A DNA stretch of 17,941 bases from an uncultured Lachnospiraceae bacterium (GCA_910588865.1 CAJUSJ010000083.1:1-17941), one strand, 5' to 3'. Positions 7,991-15,517 are shown, counted from the first letter of the stretch. Program-made: numbers and translations. Notes: generated from the sequence alone by a model not told the origin.

Positions 7991-8019
7991 TTGAGATATG
8001 GCGGAAGGACGGATATAAT
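7991..8019 (+). promoter_or_regulatory. Promoter of the DUF1576 gene
   Basis: TTGAGA (7991-7996), a 17-nt spacer and a perfect TATAAT (8014-8019) form a strong sigma-A promoter. The predicted leader of about 60 nt contains a small hairpin (CCGGAG 8043-8048 with CTCCGG 8063-8068, plus inner ACC/GGT pairing) just before the ribosome-binding site. Confidence 0.7.
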
Positions 8020-8074
8020 GAAAAACAGCACATCATAATCCGCCGGAGACCTTGTGGTTCGCCTCCGGAGACCT

Positions 8075-8080
8075 GGAGGA
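8075..8080 (+). promoter_or_regulatory. Ribosome-binding site fixing the DUF1576 start
   Basis: GGAGGA lies 6 nt before the ATG at 8087. The longer reading frame from GTG at 8054 has no such site, so 8087 is preferred. Confidence 0.75.
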
Positions 8081-8086
8081 AAAGAC

Positions 8087-9550
8087 ATGGAAAGAACAAA
8101 AGAAACCATATCCAACAGCACCATCATCAACGGGATCGCCCTGGGCTTCTCCCTGGCGTTTTTTCTGGCCGCGCCAATAGGAGCCTTGTACACAGGAGAG
8201 TGGGGACAGGTCTTTTACAACTGGTATCTGATCCTGATCTCCCCCTGCCCTCTTGTCACCGACTATTTCTCTCTGGGCGGACTGGCCAGCACCCTGTTAA
8301 ACGCGGGGGCCTGCGGCCTGGCCTGTTTTCTGTTCATGGTTTCTCTCAAGGGAGAGTCACGGGCCAACACCATGGCCGGATATTTTCTTGTAGTGGCCCA
8401 CTGCTTCTATGGACTGAATTTTCTCAACATGTGGCCTCCATTCCTGGCAACCCTCCTGTACTTAAAGGTTAGGAAGCTGGATTACAAGCGGAATCTCCAT
8501 ATCTGCATGTTCTCCACCAGCTTCGGCCCCTTTGTCAGCGAGCTGCTTTTCCGATACACCCAGGGCGGCTATGTGCTGGGGGAAGTCCACCTTACGGTTC
8601 CCGGAGTGCTGCTGACCATAGCCTTCAGCCTGATGCTGGGCTTTCTCATCCCCGCGGTCCTGCCGGGAGCCCAGGCCTGGCACAAGGGCTACACCCTGTA
8701 CAACGGCGGGCTGGCCTGCGGTCTGCTGGGATTTTTTCTATTTAATTTTTTCTACCGGACCATGGGCTTCCACAATCACGGCAGCGTGGCCCGGGACAAT
8801 GCCATCTATGCCAGCTTCAACCATTCCTACGGAGAGTTTGCCAACCTGTTTTTTCTCTCCGTGTTTTTCGTCTGCCTCCTGACGGGATGGGCCTTAAACG
8901 GAAAAAGCTTTAAGGGCATGGACCACCTGGTGAAGGATACCGGATACTCCAGCGATTTCGCGGACAAATACGGAATGCCCCTATGCCTCATCAACATCGC
9001 CTGCCACGGGTCCCTGTTTCTTTTGTATCTCAACCTGTCCATTCATTTTACAAAGGGGGCCGGATACACCGGCCCTACCATGGGGGTTATGCTGGCCGGC
9101 CTCACCTTCACCGCCATGGGGCAGCATCCGAGAAATGTGTGGCCCATCCTCTTTGGCTACCAGCTTCTGTCCGCGGTGGTCCACTGTGTCTGCCTGATCA
9201 ATGGGCTGGAGGTTCCCTGGTCTCTGTCCACCCAGGGGTACATCACCAGCGTGGCCTTCGCCATGGGCCTCTGCCCCATTGTGGGCCGCTATGGCATCCG
9301 CGCGGGAATCGCCGCCGGTTTCATGTGCGCCTCCATATGCGGCTCCACCAGCGCCCTCCACGGAGGGCTGATCCTGTACAACGGCGGCTTCACCACCGGA
9401 ATCACCGCCATGCTCCTTCTCCCTGTGCTGGAGCACTATATTCCAAATGTCCGGGATAAGATGAAAGATCAGACCATCAACATGCAGGACATGCTCACCC
9501 TTATAGGAAATATCTCTTCCGGGAAAAAGGATGGGGATGACCAGACTTAA
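8087..9550 (+). CDS. DUF1576-family multi-pass membrane protein
   Basis: This 487-aa integral membrane protein has roughly ten to twelve hydrophobic segments, beginning with IALGFSLAFFLAAPIGALY and followed by a re-entrant-looking, Gly-rich stretch (SLGGLASTLLNAGACGLACF). Two halves look related: each carries a LYNGGLACGLLGFF or LYNGGFTTGITAMLL type motif (near 205 and 440), suggesting an internal duplication. I recognise it as the DUF1576 family, common in Firmicutes and without an assigned substrate; a transporter is the obvious inference. The start at 8087 is chosen for its GGAGGA site and because the extra 11 codons from GTG 8054 are Arg/Pro/Gly-rich and run through a leader hairpin. It has its own strong promoter. 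The TAA shares its TTAA with the end of the decayed ATPase frame on the other strand, and no terminator is visible. Confidence 0.8.
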   Translation: MERTKETISNSTIINGIALGFSLAFFLAAPIGALYTGEWGQVFYNWYLILISPCPLVTDYFSLGGLASTLLNAGACGLACFLFMVSLKGESRANTMAGYFLVVAHCFYGLNFLNMWPPFLATLLYLKVRKLDYKRNLHICMFSTSFGPFVSELLFRYTQGGYVLGEVHLTVPGVLLTIAFSLMLGFLIPAVLPGAQAWHKGYTLYNGGLACGLLGFFLFNFFYRTMGFHNHGSVARDNAIYASFNHSYGEFANLFFLSVFFVCLLTGWALNGKSFKGMDHLVKDTGYSSDFADKYGMPLCLINIACHGSLFLLYLNLSIHFTKGAGYTGPTMGVMLAGLTFTAMGQHPRNVWPILFGYQLLSAVVHCVCLINGLEVPWSLSTQGYITSVAFAMGLCPIVGRYGIRAGIAAGFMCASICGSTSALHGGLILYNGGFTTGITAMLLLPVLEHYIPNVRDKMKDQTINMQDMLTLIGNISSGKKDGDDQT

Positions 9551-10197
9551 GGCTTCGGGGGCGGACAAAACCTACTTTCCAAACAGGGTCCCCAGAAGTC
9601 CCCGCCCTGTTCATCCAACGCGGCCAGAGTCCGCAGGATGCTGTTAATACTCTGTCTGGGAAGGCTTCCATACATGGCTCCGAAGTCCTTGTTGTTCTCC
9701 GACACATAGTTTAACATGGCCCTCAAATCCTTGGTGTCCAGAAGCAAAAGCCCCTCCTGGTCAGCAATGCCGAACACAATGGACAGCACATCGGTCTGGG
9801 TCTGAGTCAGCCCCATAAGGCGGGCCAGAAGCTCAGGCCCCATCTCGGAGATGGTGGTCCGAAGCGGCAGACCCTTGTCCCCGAAAATGTCCCAAAAACA
9901 CACGGGATAGGACTGATCGTGAAAACCCGCCCCCAAAAGGTCCATCTGCCTGACCCTCTCTTCCATATCCTTCCCACCCTGCCCCGGATGGCACATTCCG
10001 GCAAGATCTCCCTTTACATCTCCTAAAAACACCGGCACCCCGGCATCGCTGAAAGACTCCGCCATCACCTTCAAGGTCACGGTTTTTCCTGTTCCCGTGG
10101 CGCCGGCAATCAGGCCGTGGCGGTTAGCCATCTTTGGATGGATACACAGCCGTTCTCCATGATCCTCCCCAATCCATATCATTCCATTATCGTACAT
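9547..10197 (-). pseudogene. DUF853 / HerA-like ATPase, remnant with internal deletion
   Basis: The 216-codon frame matches the N-terminal 40% of DUF853 (YjgR-like) ATPases, which are normally about 500 aa. MANRHGLIAGATGTGKTVTL contains the Walker A motif (GATGTGKT, 32-39), VFLGDVKGDLAGM follows (57-69), and TTISEMGPELLARLMGL and LLLLDTKDLRAML are typical. Similarity stops at ALDEQGGD (about 195-202), where intact members continue with FFGEPAL. The last codons are unrelated, but the third frame reads RGLLGTLFGK and then TAG (9574-9572), which looks like the normal DUF853 C-terminus. The simplest explanation is an out-of-frame internal deletion of roughly 280-300 codons joining the two ends. 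A good AGGAGGA site precedes the ATG, so a truncated product could be made. No promoter is evident directly upstream. Confidence 0.75.
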
Positions 10198-10208
10198 CAG
10201 ACATCCTC

Positions 10209-10302
10209 CTATTCCTCTCCGTCCCGTCTACAATCGAGTAGAGGAAGCTCTTCCCCCTACTCGCCGGGCAAACGGCCACATTTCCTTTCCGCCCCGTCTA
10301 CA
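10209..10302. repeat. Palindromic element between 24-bp imperfect direct repeats
   Basis: The segments 10209-10232 and 10279-10302 are imperfect direct repeats (about 20 of 24 match on the minus strand, each beginning TGTAGACGGG). Between them lies a stem-loop (10235-10263) with arms CGAGTAG and CTACTCG. The 34-nt core (10233-10266, ending CTACTCGCCG) is clearly related to 15465-15496 in the same orientation. The element sits just upstream of the ribosome-binding site of the decayed ATPase gene. It may be a REP or MITE-like insertion, or a remnant of a larger element. Confidence 0.6.
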
Positions 10303-10336
10303 TAAAAAATGCTCCGAGATCCATTATCTCAGAGCA
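10303..10336 (-). terminator. Rho-independent terminator of the DUF6465 gene
   Basis: On the minus strand TGCTCTGAGAT pairs with ATCTCGGAGCA (11 bp including one U-G) around a 5-nt loop, followed by TTTTTT. It lies 23 bp after the stop codon of the DUF6465 gene. Confidence 0.85.
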
Positions 10337-10359
10337 CCATTCTTATGCTGTCACAAAAT

Positions 10360-10785
10360 TTACAGTTCAATCTTGAAATCCCCGGAGCCTTCCCCGTTGA
10401 CCGCATAGTAAGCCACACCTTCTTCTGGTTTCACATACACATCCAGGGACGCTATCCGCACATCCGGACTGATCTGGGCAAAGGCTTCCTTAGCCTTCTC
10501 CACGATCTGAGCGGCCACAATGTCTTTTCCCTGGAACTGGATGGTCACGGTTGTCTCCGGCTCAGCTGTCTTCGCTGCCGCCTTTTTGGGTGCTGCCTTC
10601 TTTGTCCCGTCTTCCTTCACCGCCTCGGCCTTAACCTCTTCTGTTTTTACTTCCTCCTTGACCTCAGGGACCTCCGCCTTCTTCGCGGCTGTCTTTTTAG
10701 CGGCTGCCTTCTTGGCCGGCACTTCCGCGGCCGACACCGCCGCCTTGTTCTCTGTATCTGTTGTCTTCTTAGCTACTCTTGGCAT
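10360..10785 (-). CDS. DUF6465-family protein with Lys/Ala-rich histone-like N-terminus
   Basis: This 141-aa protein has two parts. Residues 1-80 are a low-complexity tail made of Lys, Ala, Glu, Val and Pro, with repeated AAKK and KKAAAK blocks like histone H1 tails or bacterial nucleoid-associated proteins. Residues 80-141 form a compact domain: TTVTIQFQGKDIVAAQIVEKAKEAF, then ASLDVYVKPEEGVAYYAVNGEGSGDFKIEL. I recognise the C-terminal domain as DUF6465, seen mainly in Lachnospiraceae and of unknown function. The basic tail suggests binding to DNA or RNA, but acidic residues are mixed in, so this is inference. The gene has an AGGAGG site 8 nt from the ATG, a near-consensus promoter and its own terminator, so it is monocistronic and probably well expressed. 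Confidence 0.8.
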   Translation of the reverse strand: MPRVAKKTTDTENKAAVSAAEVPAKKAAAKKTAAKKAEVPEVKEEVKTEEVKAEAVKEDGTKKAAPKKAAAKTAEPETTVTIQFQGKDIVAAQIVEKAKEAFAQISPDVRIASLDVYVKPEEGVAYYAVNGEGSGDFKIEL

Positions 10786-10876
10786 TTCCTAATCCTCCTA
10801 AATCCTTTTTTACTTTGACTATCAATATATCTTTTCGTTTAAGCTGCAATCTTTTTGTCAAATTGGCAATGGTTGA

Positions 10877-10905
10877 AGTATAACCCTGTTTTTTCTGTTT
10901 GTCAA
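10877..10905 (-). promoter_or_regulatory. Promoter of the DUF6465 gene
   Basis: On the minus strand TTGACA (10905-10900), a 17-nt spacer and TATACT (10882-10877) form a near-perfect sigma-A promoter. The leader would be about 85 nt. It starts directly after the radical SAM stop codon. Confidence 0.75.
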
Positions 10906-10914
10906 CCAATCCCG

Positions 10915-11868
10915 TTAAAAAACGCTGTTTTGCACGGATATTTCCCGGAATTTCCCCTGATATACGCCATTTTCACGAAGTTTTCGCCCTATGGTGTTCA
11001 GCACAAGACGCTTGTTTCCACTCCACTTTGGCGCTATGAGCAGCTTCTTCGGTCCGTCGCCGCTGATCCTGTGGATCACCACGGACTGGGGCAGAATGCC
11101 CACACATTCCCCGATCAAGTCCCCGTACTCCTCCAGGGTCATTACATGGAAGGGCTCCCTTTTGTACATGCGGGCCAGATCGGTTCCTTCTAGTATATGA
11201 AGAAGCTGCAGTTTTATTCCGTCTGTGGGAAGGTTTCCCAGATAGTCCACGGTCTCCAGCATCATGTCCTTTGCCTCCCCGGGAAGGCCCAAAATCACAT
11301 GGGTGATAACCGTCAGCCCCGCTTCCTTAAGGCGGCAGAAGGCCTCCTCAAACACCGGCAGACCGTATCCCCGCCGGATAAGCTTCGCGGTCTGCTCGTG
11401 GATGGTCTGAAGTCCCAGCTCCACCCACACAGGTTTTCGGCGGTTCAGATTTTCCAAAAGCTTAACGGTCTCCTCAGGCAGACAGTCCGGCCTGGTGCCA
11501 ACTGACAGCCCCGCCACCTGGGGATGATCAAGGGCCCTGCTGAACAGGGGTTCCAGATAGGACACAGGAGCATAGGTGTTGGTGTAGGACTGAAAATAGG
11601 CGATAAAGGGACCCTGCCCCGGTATCTTCCCTGCCACCTTCTCTCTGGCCTCATCAATCTGCCGCCATACATCCTGACCCGGTTCTCTGGGAACCGCGAA
11701 CTCCCCTGACCCGCCGCTGCCGCAGAAGATACAGCCGCCCTGTCCCACAGTCCCGTCCCTGTTCGGGCAGGTCATCCCTCCGTCCAGGGCCAGCTTGTAG
11801 ACCTTTTTGCCAAACTGCCGCTTCAGCTCATAGTCCAGGCTCCGGTAAGGCTTATCACCCCAGAGCAT
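10915..11868 (-). CDS. TIGR01212-family radical SAM protein (YhcC-like)
   Basis: This 317-aa protein belongs to the radical SAM superfamily. The cluster-binding cysteines are C34, C46 and C49 in MTCPNRDGTVGQGGCIFC, the spaced form typical of TIGR01212/YhcC rather than the classic CxxxCxxC. Further family features are IAYFQSYTNTYAP, SVGTRPDCLPEE, VELGLQTIHEQT and HVILGLPGE. Its substrate is not established; family members are often annotated simply as radical SAM proteins and linked to tRNA modification by homology. I chose the ATG at 11868 because MLWGDKPYRSLDYEL is a usual family start and AGGAGG (11884-11879) lies 10 nt upstream; an in-frame ATG at 11934 would add 22 basic residues. The gene overlaps the end of the MATE gene by 14 bp and is cotranscribed with it. 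A functional link between the two is not obvious. Confidence 0.88.
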   Translation of the reverse strand: MLWGDKPYRSLDYELKRQFGKKVYKLALDGGMTCPNRDGTVGQGGCIFCGSGGSGEFAVPREPGQDVWRQIDEAREKVAGKIPGQGPFIAYFQSYTNTYAPVSYLEPLFSRALDHPQVAGLSVGTRPDCLPEETVKLLENLNRRKPVWVELGLQTIHEQTAKLIRRGYGLPVFEEAFCRLKEAGLTVITHVILGLPGEAKDMMLETVDYLGNLPTDGIKLQLLHILEGTDLARMYKREPFHVMTLEEYGDLIGECVGILPQSVVIHRISGDGPKKLLIAPKWSGNKRLVLNTIGRKLRENGVYQGKFREISVQNSVF

Positions 11869-13288
11869 GGAGCGGCTTCCTCCTCTTTTTGTGTCCGGCC
11901 TGGGCTTCATCCTGACTGCCAGCCTTTTGCCCATCCGCGCCAGGCATCACGGCCTTTAAGCGCTTCATCACATGGAAATAGGCTGGTATCAGAAACAGAT
12001 CCGCCGCGATCCACGCGGCCGGGTTTGCAAAACACGCCCCCGCGTACCCGAAAATAGGCACCAGACAGAAACCGACCAGGGATCTTGCCGCCATCTCGCA
12101 CACACCCGCCACAATGGCCAGCTTGGAAAATCCCAGGCCCTGGATCATAAACCGGATGATGTTCACCAGAGCCAGAGGGAAATACATGGCAGAATTCACA
12201 AGAAGAAACCTTCTGGCATTTGCCAGGATCTCCACCTCCGCGGAGCTTACAAACAAAAGCTGGATGGTGTCTCCAAAGAAGCAGAGCACACCAAAGGCCG
12301 CGGCAGCGTACACGGCCCCCAGAAGGATGCAGGCTCTCATGCCCTCGCGGATCCTGCCCAGCTTCCTCGCCCCAACATTCTGACCTCCGTAGGTAGCCAT
12401 GGTGGCTCCCATGGCGTCAAAGGGACAGCAGAACAGCATGCTGACCTTGCTTCCCGCCGTAACCGAAGCCACTGCCACAGACCCAAGAGTGTTCACCGCT
12501 GTCTGGATAACCACGCTTCCTATGGCTGTTATGGAATACTGAAGCCCCATGGGAATCCCCATGCCGCACAAAATCTTCATGGCGCTCCAATCCGGCTTCC
12601 ACTCCTCCCCCTCCATCTTCAGGACAGTGAATTTCTTCCTCATGTACAGAAGACACAGAATTCCTGAAACTCCCTGGGAGATAATGGTTGCCCAGGCCGC
12701 CCCCGCGACTCCCATGTTGAGCACCAGGATGGTAAATAAGTCCAGGGCCACATTCATGGCAGAGGAAATCAGCAGAAAATACAGGGGCGTGGTGCTGTCC
12801 CCCATGGATCGGATGATCCCTGAGAGCATGTTGTACAGATAAGTGGCCGGAATCCCCAAAAAGATCACAAATATGTACGCGTAGGCCCCATCAATAATAT
12901 CCTCCGGCGTTCTCATCCACACCAGGATCTGCCTGCACAAGAGGCACACAATGGTGGTCATGACCGCGGAAAATCCCAGGGCCAGCCAGCCGCTGTTGGC
13001 CACGAACCTGCGCATCATGGCCTCGTTTTTCTCGCCGAACTTCTGGGCCACCGGGATGGCAAAACCGCTGCAGATCCCGATACAAAAGCCGATGATCATA
13101 AAGTTTATGGACCCCGTGGAGCCCACAGCGGCCAGAGCCTTCACTCCTAAGTATCGGCCCACGATAATGGTGTCCATCATGCTGTAGAGCTGCTGAAACA
13201 ACAGCCCCAGGAGCATGGGGATAAGGAACCCCAGAATCAGCTTCATGGGCGAACCGGATGTCATATCTTTCATTGTCTTGTTTTCCAT
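11855..13288 (-). CDS. MATE-family efflux transporter
   Basis: This 477-aa protein has about 12 membrane-spanning segments and typical MATE signatures: SGSPMKLILGFLIPMLLGLLFQQLYSMMDTIIVGRYLG near the N-terminus, a second-half counterpart MGLQYSITAIGSVVIQTAVNTLG, and AYGGQN-like ATYGGQNVGARK. Such exporters use Na+ or H+ gradients to expel drugs or metabolites; the substrate cannot be read from sequence. The start at 13288 (MENKTMKDMTSGSP) has GGGAGG (13300-13295) at good spacing; the longer frame from 13345 adds 19 basic residues with no ribosome-binding site. The C-terminal 25 residues are charged and repetitive in Lys, Arg, Gln and Ala. It is the first gene of an operon with the radical SAM gene. 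Confidence 0.92.
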   Translation of the reverse strand: MENKTMKDMTSGSPMKLILGFLIPMLLGLLFQQLYSMMDTIIVGRYLGVKALAAVGSTGSINFMIIGFCIGICSGFAIPVAQKFGEKNEAMMRRFVANSGWLALGFSAVMTTIVCLLCRQILVWMRTPEDIIDGAYAYIFVIFLGIPATYLYNMLSGIIRSMGDSTTPLYFLLISSAMNVALDLFTILVLNMGVAGAAWATIISQGVSGILCLLYMRKKFTVLKMEGEEWKPDWSAMKILCGMGIPMGLQYSITAIGSVVIQTAVNTLGSVAVASVTAGSKVSMLFCCPFDAMGATMATYGGQNVGARKLGRIREGMRACILLGAVYAAAAFGVLCFFGDTIQLLFVSSAEVEILANARRFLLVNSAMYFPLALVNIIRFMIQGLGFSKLAIVAGVCEMAARSLVGFCLVPIFGYAGACFANPAAWIAADLFLIPAYFHVMKRLKAVMPGADGQKAGSQDEAQAGHKKRRKPLHALG

Positions 13289-13371
13289 GATTTTCCTCCC
13301 GCGCCGGAATTTACCAGGCCCTTGAACCCAGGCCCTTCCCAGCATACATCTCCAAATATTTCAGGTTCTTT

Positions 13372-13399
13372 AGTTTATCACATCCCGTCATTTTTGCAA
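13372..13399 (-). promoter_or_regulatory. Possible promoter of the MATE/radical SAM operon
   Basis: On the minus strand TTGCAA (13399-13394), a 16-nt spacer and TAAACT (13377-13372) form a fair promoter. The leader would be about 75 nt. The match is only moderate. Confidence 0.35.
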
Positions 13400-13443
13400 G
13401 TAGAATCTCATATAGTTTTACAAAATGATTTTGGGAGTTTTTC

Positions 13444-14262
13444 ATGAAAACTCTGTCTTATTACATAAAAAAAATCGTGGAGCTGGTGTTCCTGGCAGCC
13501 CTATGTTTCTGCCTGGGAGACAGCGCCGCCAGGATCGGAGAACGGTATCCTTTCGTAACGGTTTCCGCCTCCGCTGACGGAAACTGGGGCTTAAGCTTCC
13601 AGCAGGAGGGCAAACCTCCCGTGGCCAACGCTTCGGCAGAATATCTAAAACAGTTCAATGCCTACTATGCGGATCAGACCGATGAAAAAGTTCTCTACCT
13701 AACCTTTGACGCCGGGTATGAGAACGGCAACACCCCCGCCATACTGGAGGCCTTAAAAAAGCACAATGCCCCTGCCACCTTTTTCCTGGTAGGCAATTAT
13801 CTGGAGACCAGCCCGGACCTGGTAAAACAGATGATCTCCGACGGCCACACGGTTGGAAACCACACCTACCACCACCCGGACATGTCAAAGATCTCCACCG
13901 AGGACTCCTTTTCCAAAGAGCTTAAAGAGCTGGAGGAGCTGTACCAGCAGGTGACAGGACAGACCATGAAAAAATTTTACCGCCCGCCCCAGGGCAAGTA
14001 TAGCGAATCCAACTTAAAAATGGCCCAAGAGCTTGGGTACTCCACCTTTTTCTGGAGCCTGGCTTACGTGGACTGGTATGAGGATAAGCAGCCCACAAAG
14101 GAGGAAGCCTTCAAAAAACTCCTGGGCAGGGTCCACCCCGGCGCCGTGGTGCTCCTTCACAGCACCTCAAAAACCAATGGGGAGATCTTAGACGAACTGC
14201 TGACAAAGTGGGAGGAAATGGGATACCGTTTCGGATCCCTGGAAGAGCTGGTGTCTTCTTAG
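13444..14262 (+). CDS. pdaA: PdaA-like polysaccharide deacetylase (delta-lactam biosynthesis)
   Basis: This 272-aa protein has an N-terminal membrane anchor or signal segment (VELVFLAALCFCLG, 12-25) and a NodB-type deacetylase domain (about 82-270). Motif 1 is TFDAG (87-91), motif 2 is GNHTYHHPD with H140 and H144, motif 3 is YRPPQGKYSE (179-188), and a late LLHS (237-240) follows. In canonical members motif 1 is TFDDG; the second Asp, a metal ligand, is Ala here, and PdaA proteins also depart from Asp at this place. VTGQ...RPPQGKYSE and FFWSLAYVDWYEDKQ closely resemble B. subtilis PdaA, which deacetylates N-acetylmuramic acid to form muramic delta-lactam in the spore cortex. The role in sporulation is inferred from this similarity. 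GGGAG lies 8 nt before the ATG, and a strong terminator follows. Confidence 0.88.
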   Translation: MKTLSYYIKKIVELVFLAALCFCLGDSAARIGERYPFVTVSASADGNWGLSFQQEGKPPVANASAEYLKQFNAYYADQTDEKVLYLTFDAGYENGNTPAILEALKKHNAPATFFLVGNYLETSPDLVKQMISDGHTVGNHTYHHPDMSKISTEDSFSKELKELEELYQQVTGQTMKKFYRPPQGKYSESNLKMAQELGYSTFFWSLAYVDWYEDKQPTKEEAFKKLLGRVHPGAVVLLHSTSKTNGEILDELLTKWEEMGYRFGSLEELVSS

Positions 14263-14276
14263 GGTAAGGCCGCAAG

Positions 14277-14316
14277 ACAAAAAGGTGTAAAGCCCTGGGA
14301 CTTTACACCTTTTTGT
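14277..14316. terminator. Strong bidirectional-type terminator after pdaA
   Basis: A perfect 16-bp inverted repeat (ACAAAAAGGTGTAAAG at 14277-14292 and its complement at 14301-14316) encloses an 8-nt loop. The stem ends in A- and T-runs, so it can work in either direction, mainly for the deacetylase gene. Confidence 0.9.
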
Positions 14317-14379
14317 GTACACGGAGCGATATGGAGCGAAGCATATAACCACCACCCGCAATTCCTCACCATTTTCCTC

Positions 14380-14409
14380 TTGCCTTAAGGCCACTCGAAC
14401 CCTTATAAT
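14380..14409 (+). promoter_or_regulatory. Promoter of the DUF362 gene
   Basis: TTGCCT (14380-14385), an 18-nt spacer and TATAAT (14404-14409) form a good promoter about 80 nt upstream of the DUF362 start. Confidence 0.6.
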
Positions 14410-14488
14410 AGTAAGTACAGCATTTCCCTGTTGATGAGCCGGTCCGCGCCGGTACCTGGGAAAAATATAAGAACAGGAGAAGACACAT

Positions 14489-15352
14489 ATGGCAAAGTCG
14501 AAAGTTTATTTTTCAAAGGAAATCACCAGTGACATGATGGTCCAGATGTACAAGGCCCTGGGCGTAGAGCTTCCGGGGAAGGTGGCGGTAAAGCTCCACT
14601 CCGGAGAGGTGGGCAACCAGAACTTTATCCGTCCCGCCTTTTTAAAGCCAGTCATTGATCATGTACACGGAACCATTGTGGAGTGCAACACAGCCTACAG
14701 CGGAAAGCGGGACACCACAGAGGCTCACTGGGAGACCATGAAACTCCACGGCTGGACCGACATTGCCCAGGTGGACATTATGGATGAGGAGAAGGACCTG
14801 GAGCTGCCCGCGGAAGGCGGAAAGCGGATCCAGAAGAACTTTGTGGGGGATCACCTGTCCCGGTATGACTCCATGCTGGTTCTGTCCCACTTCAAGGGCC
14901 ACCCCATGGGCGGATTCGGAGGAGCTCTTAAAAATATCTCCATCGGCATCGCCTCCTCCTACGGCAAGGCCTACATCCACGGCGCTGGAAACCCGGATGA
15001 TATTTGGACCTCGGACCATGACTCTTTCCTGGAGTCCATGGCAGACGCCGCCAAGTCTGTTGTGACCTATTTCGGCGGCAAGATGGCATTTATCAACGTG
15101 ATGGTCAACATGTCCGTGGACTGCGACTGCTGCGCCGTGGCTGAGGATCCCAAGATCGGAGACATCGGCATCCTGGCTTCCTTAGACCCCATTGCCTTGG
15201 ATCAGGCGTGTCTGGATCTGGTATTCGCCTCCGACGACCCGGGCAAAGGGGATCTTATCGAGAGGATCCAGTCCAGAAACGGCGTTCACACCGTGGAAGC
15301 GGCGGCAGAACTGGGATTCGGCAGCCGGGAGTATGAACTGATTCAGCTGTAA
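14489..15352 (+). CDS. DUF362 domain-containing protein
   Basis: This 287-aa soluble protein is a DUF362 member. Diagnostic stretches are VAVKLHSGEVGNQNFIRPAFLKPVID (32-57), VECNTAYSGKRDTTEAH (64-80), HFKGHPMGGFGGALKNISIGIASSYGK (134-160) and ASLDPIALDQACLDLV (230-245). Many DUF362 proteins carry C-terminal 4Fe-4S ferredoxin motifs (CxxCxxCxxxCP); those are absent here, but a DCDCC cluster (C212, C214, C215) sits in the middle, where related proteins also have a DCDC-type motif. A redox or metal-linked role is suggested by this and is otherwise unproven. The ATG has AGGAGA at 8 nt and the gene has its own promoter. A GC-rich 6-bp hairpin (15358-15375) follows the stop but lacks a T-run. Confidence 0.88.
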   Translation: MAKSKVYFSKEITSDMMVQMYKALGVELPGKVAVKLHSGEVGNQNFIRPAFLKPVIDHVHGTIVECNTAYSGKRDTTEAHWETMKLHGWTDIAQVDIMDEEKDLELPAEGGKRIQKNFVGDHLSRYDSMLVLSHFKGHPMGGFGGALKNISIGIASSYGKAYIHGAGNPDDIWTSDHDSFLESMADAAKSVVTYFGGKMAFINVMVNMSVDCDCCAVAEDPKIGDIGILASLDPIALDQACLDLVFASDDPGKGDLIERIQSRNGVHTVEAAAELGFGSREYELIQL

Positions 15353-15464
15353 TTTAGCCGGGGTAAATCCCCCGGACAAGATGAGCTGACGTCATTTTTC
15401 TCGTTTCCCCCCTGTGAATCCATCAGGACATCAGAGGAGCAGCCCCCGGGAGAGCCCCTCAGGA

Positions 15465-15496
15465 ATTGAGTAGAGCAGGCCCTTCCCTACTCGCCG
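15465..15496. repeat. Second copy of the GAGTAG...CTACTC palindrome
   Basis: This segment begins ATTGAGTAGAG and ends CCCTACTCGCCG. It aligns with 10233-10266, which has the same ends and length within two bases and differs mainly in the loop. The arms GAGTAG and CTACTC form a stem. A half-copy (ATCGAGTAGGGGAG) begins at 15518. Confidence 0.65.
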
Positions 15497-15517
15497 TGCC
15501 GGGGCGGGCCCCGTGTA

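Noticed and set aside
8981..9568. 195-codon minus-strand frame opposite DUF1576
   Set aside because: Composition is Gly/His/Ala-rich, it lies antisense to membrane segments, and it has no recognisable domain.
11972..12667. 231-codon plus-strand frame opposite the MATE gene
   Set aside because: Long only because of GC-rich codon bias on the real gene; His/Arg/Gln-rich and without a family.
13394..13416. Promoter for the PdaA-like gene (TTGCAA ... TATAGT)
   Set aside because: The spacer is only 11 nt, too short for a sigma-A promoter; no better plus-strand pair was found.
15358..15375. Terminator after the DUF362 gene
   Set aside because: CCGGGG pairs with CCCCGG, but no T-run follows, so it is only described as a hairpin.
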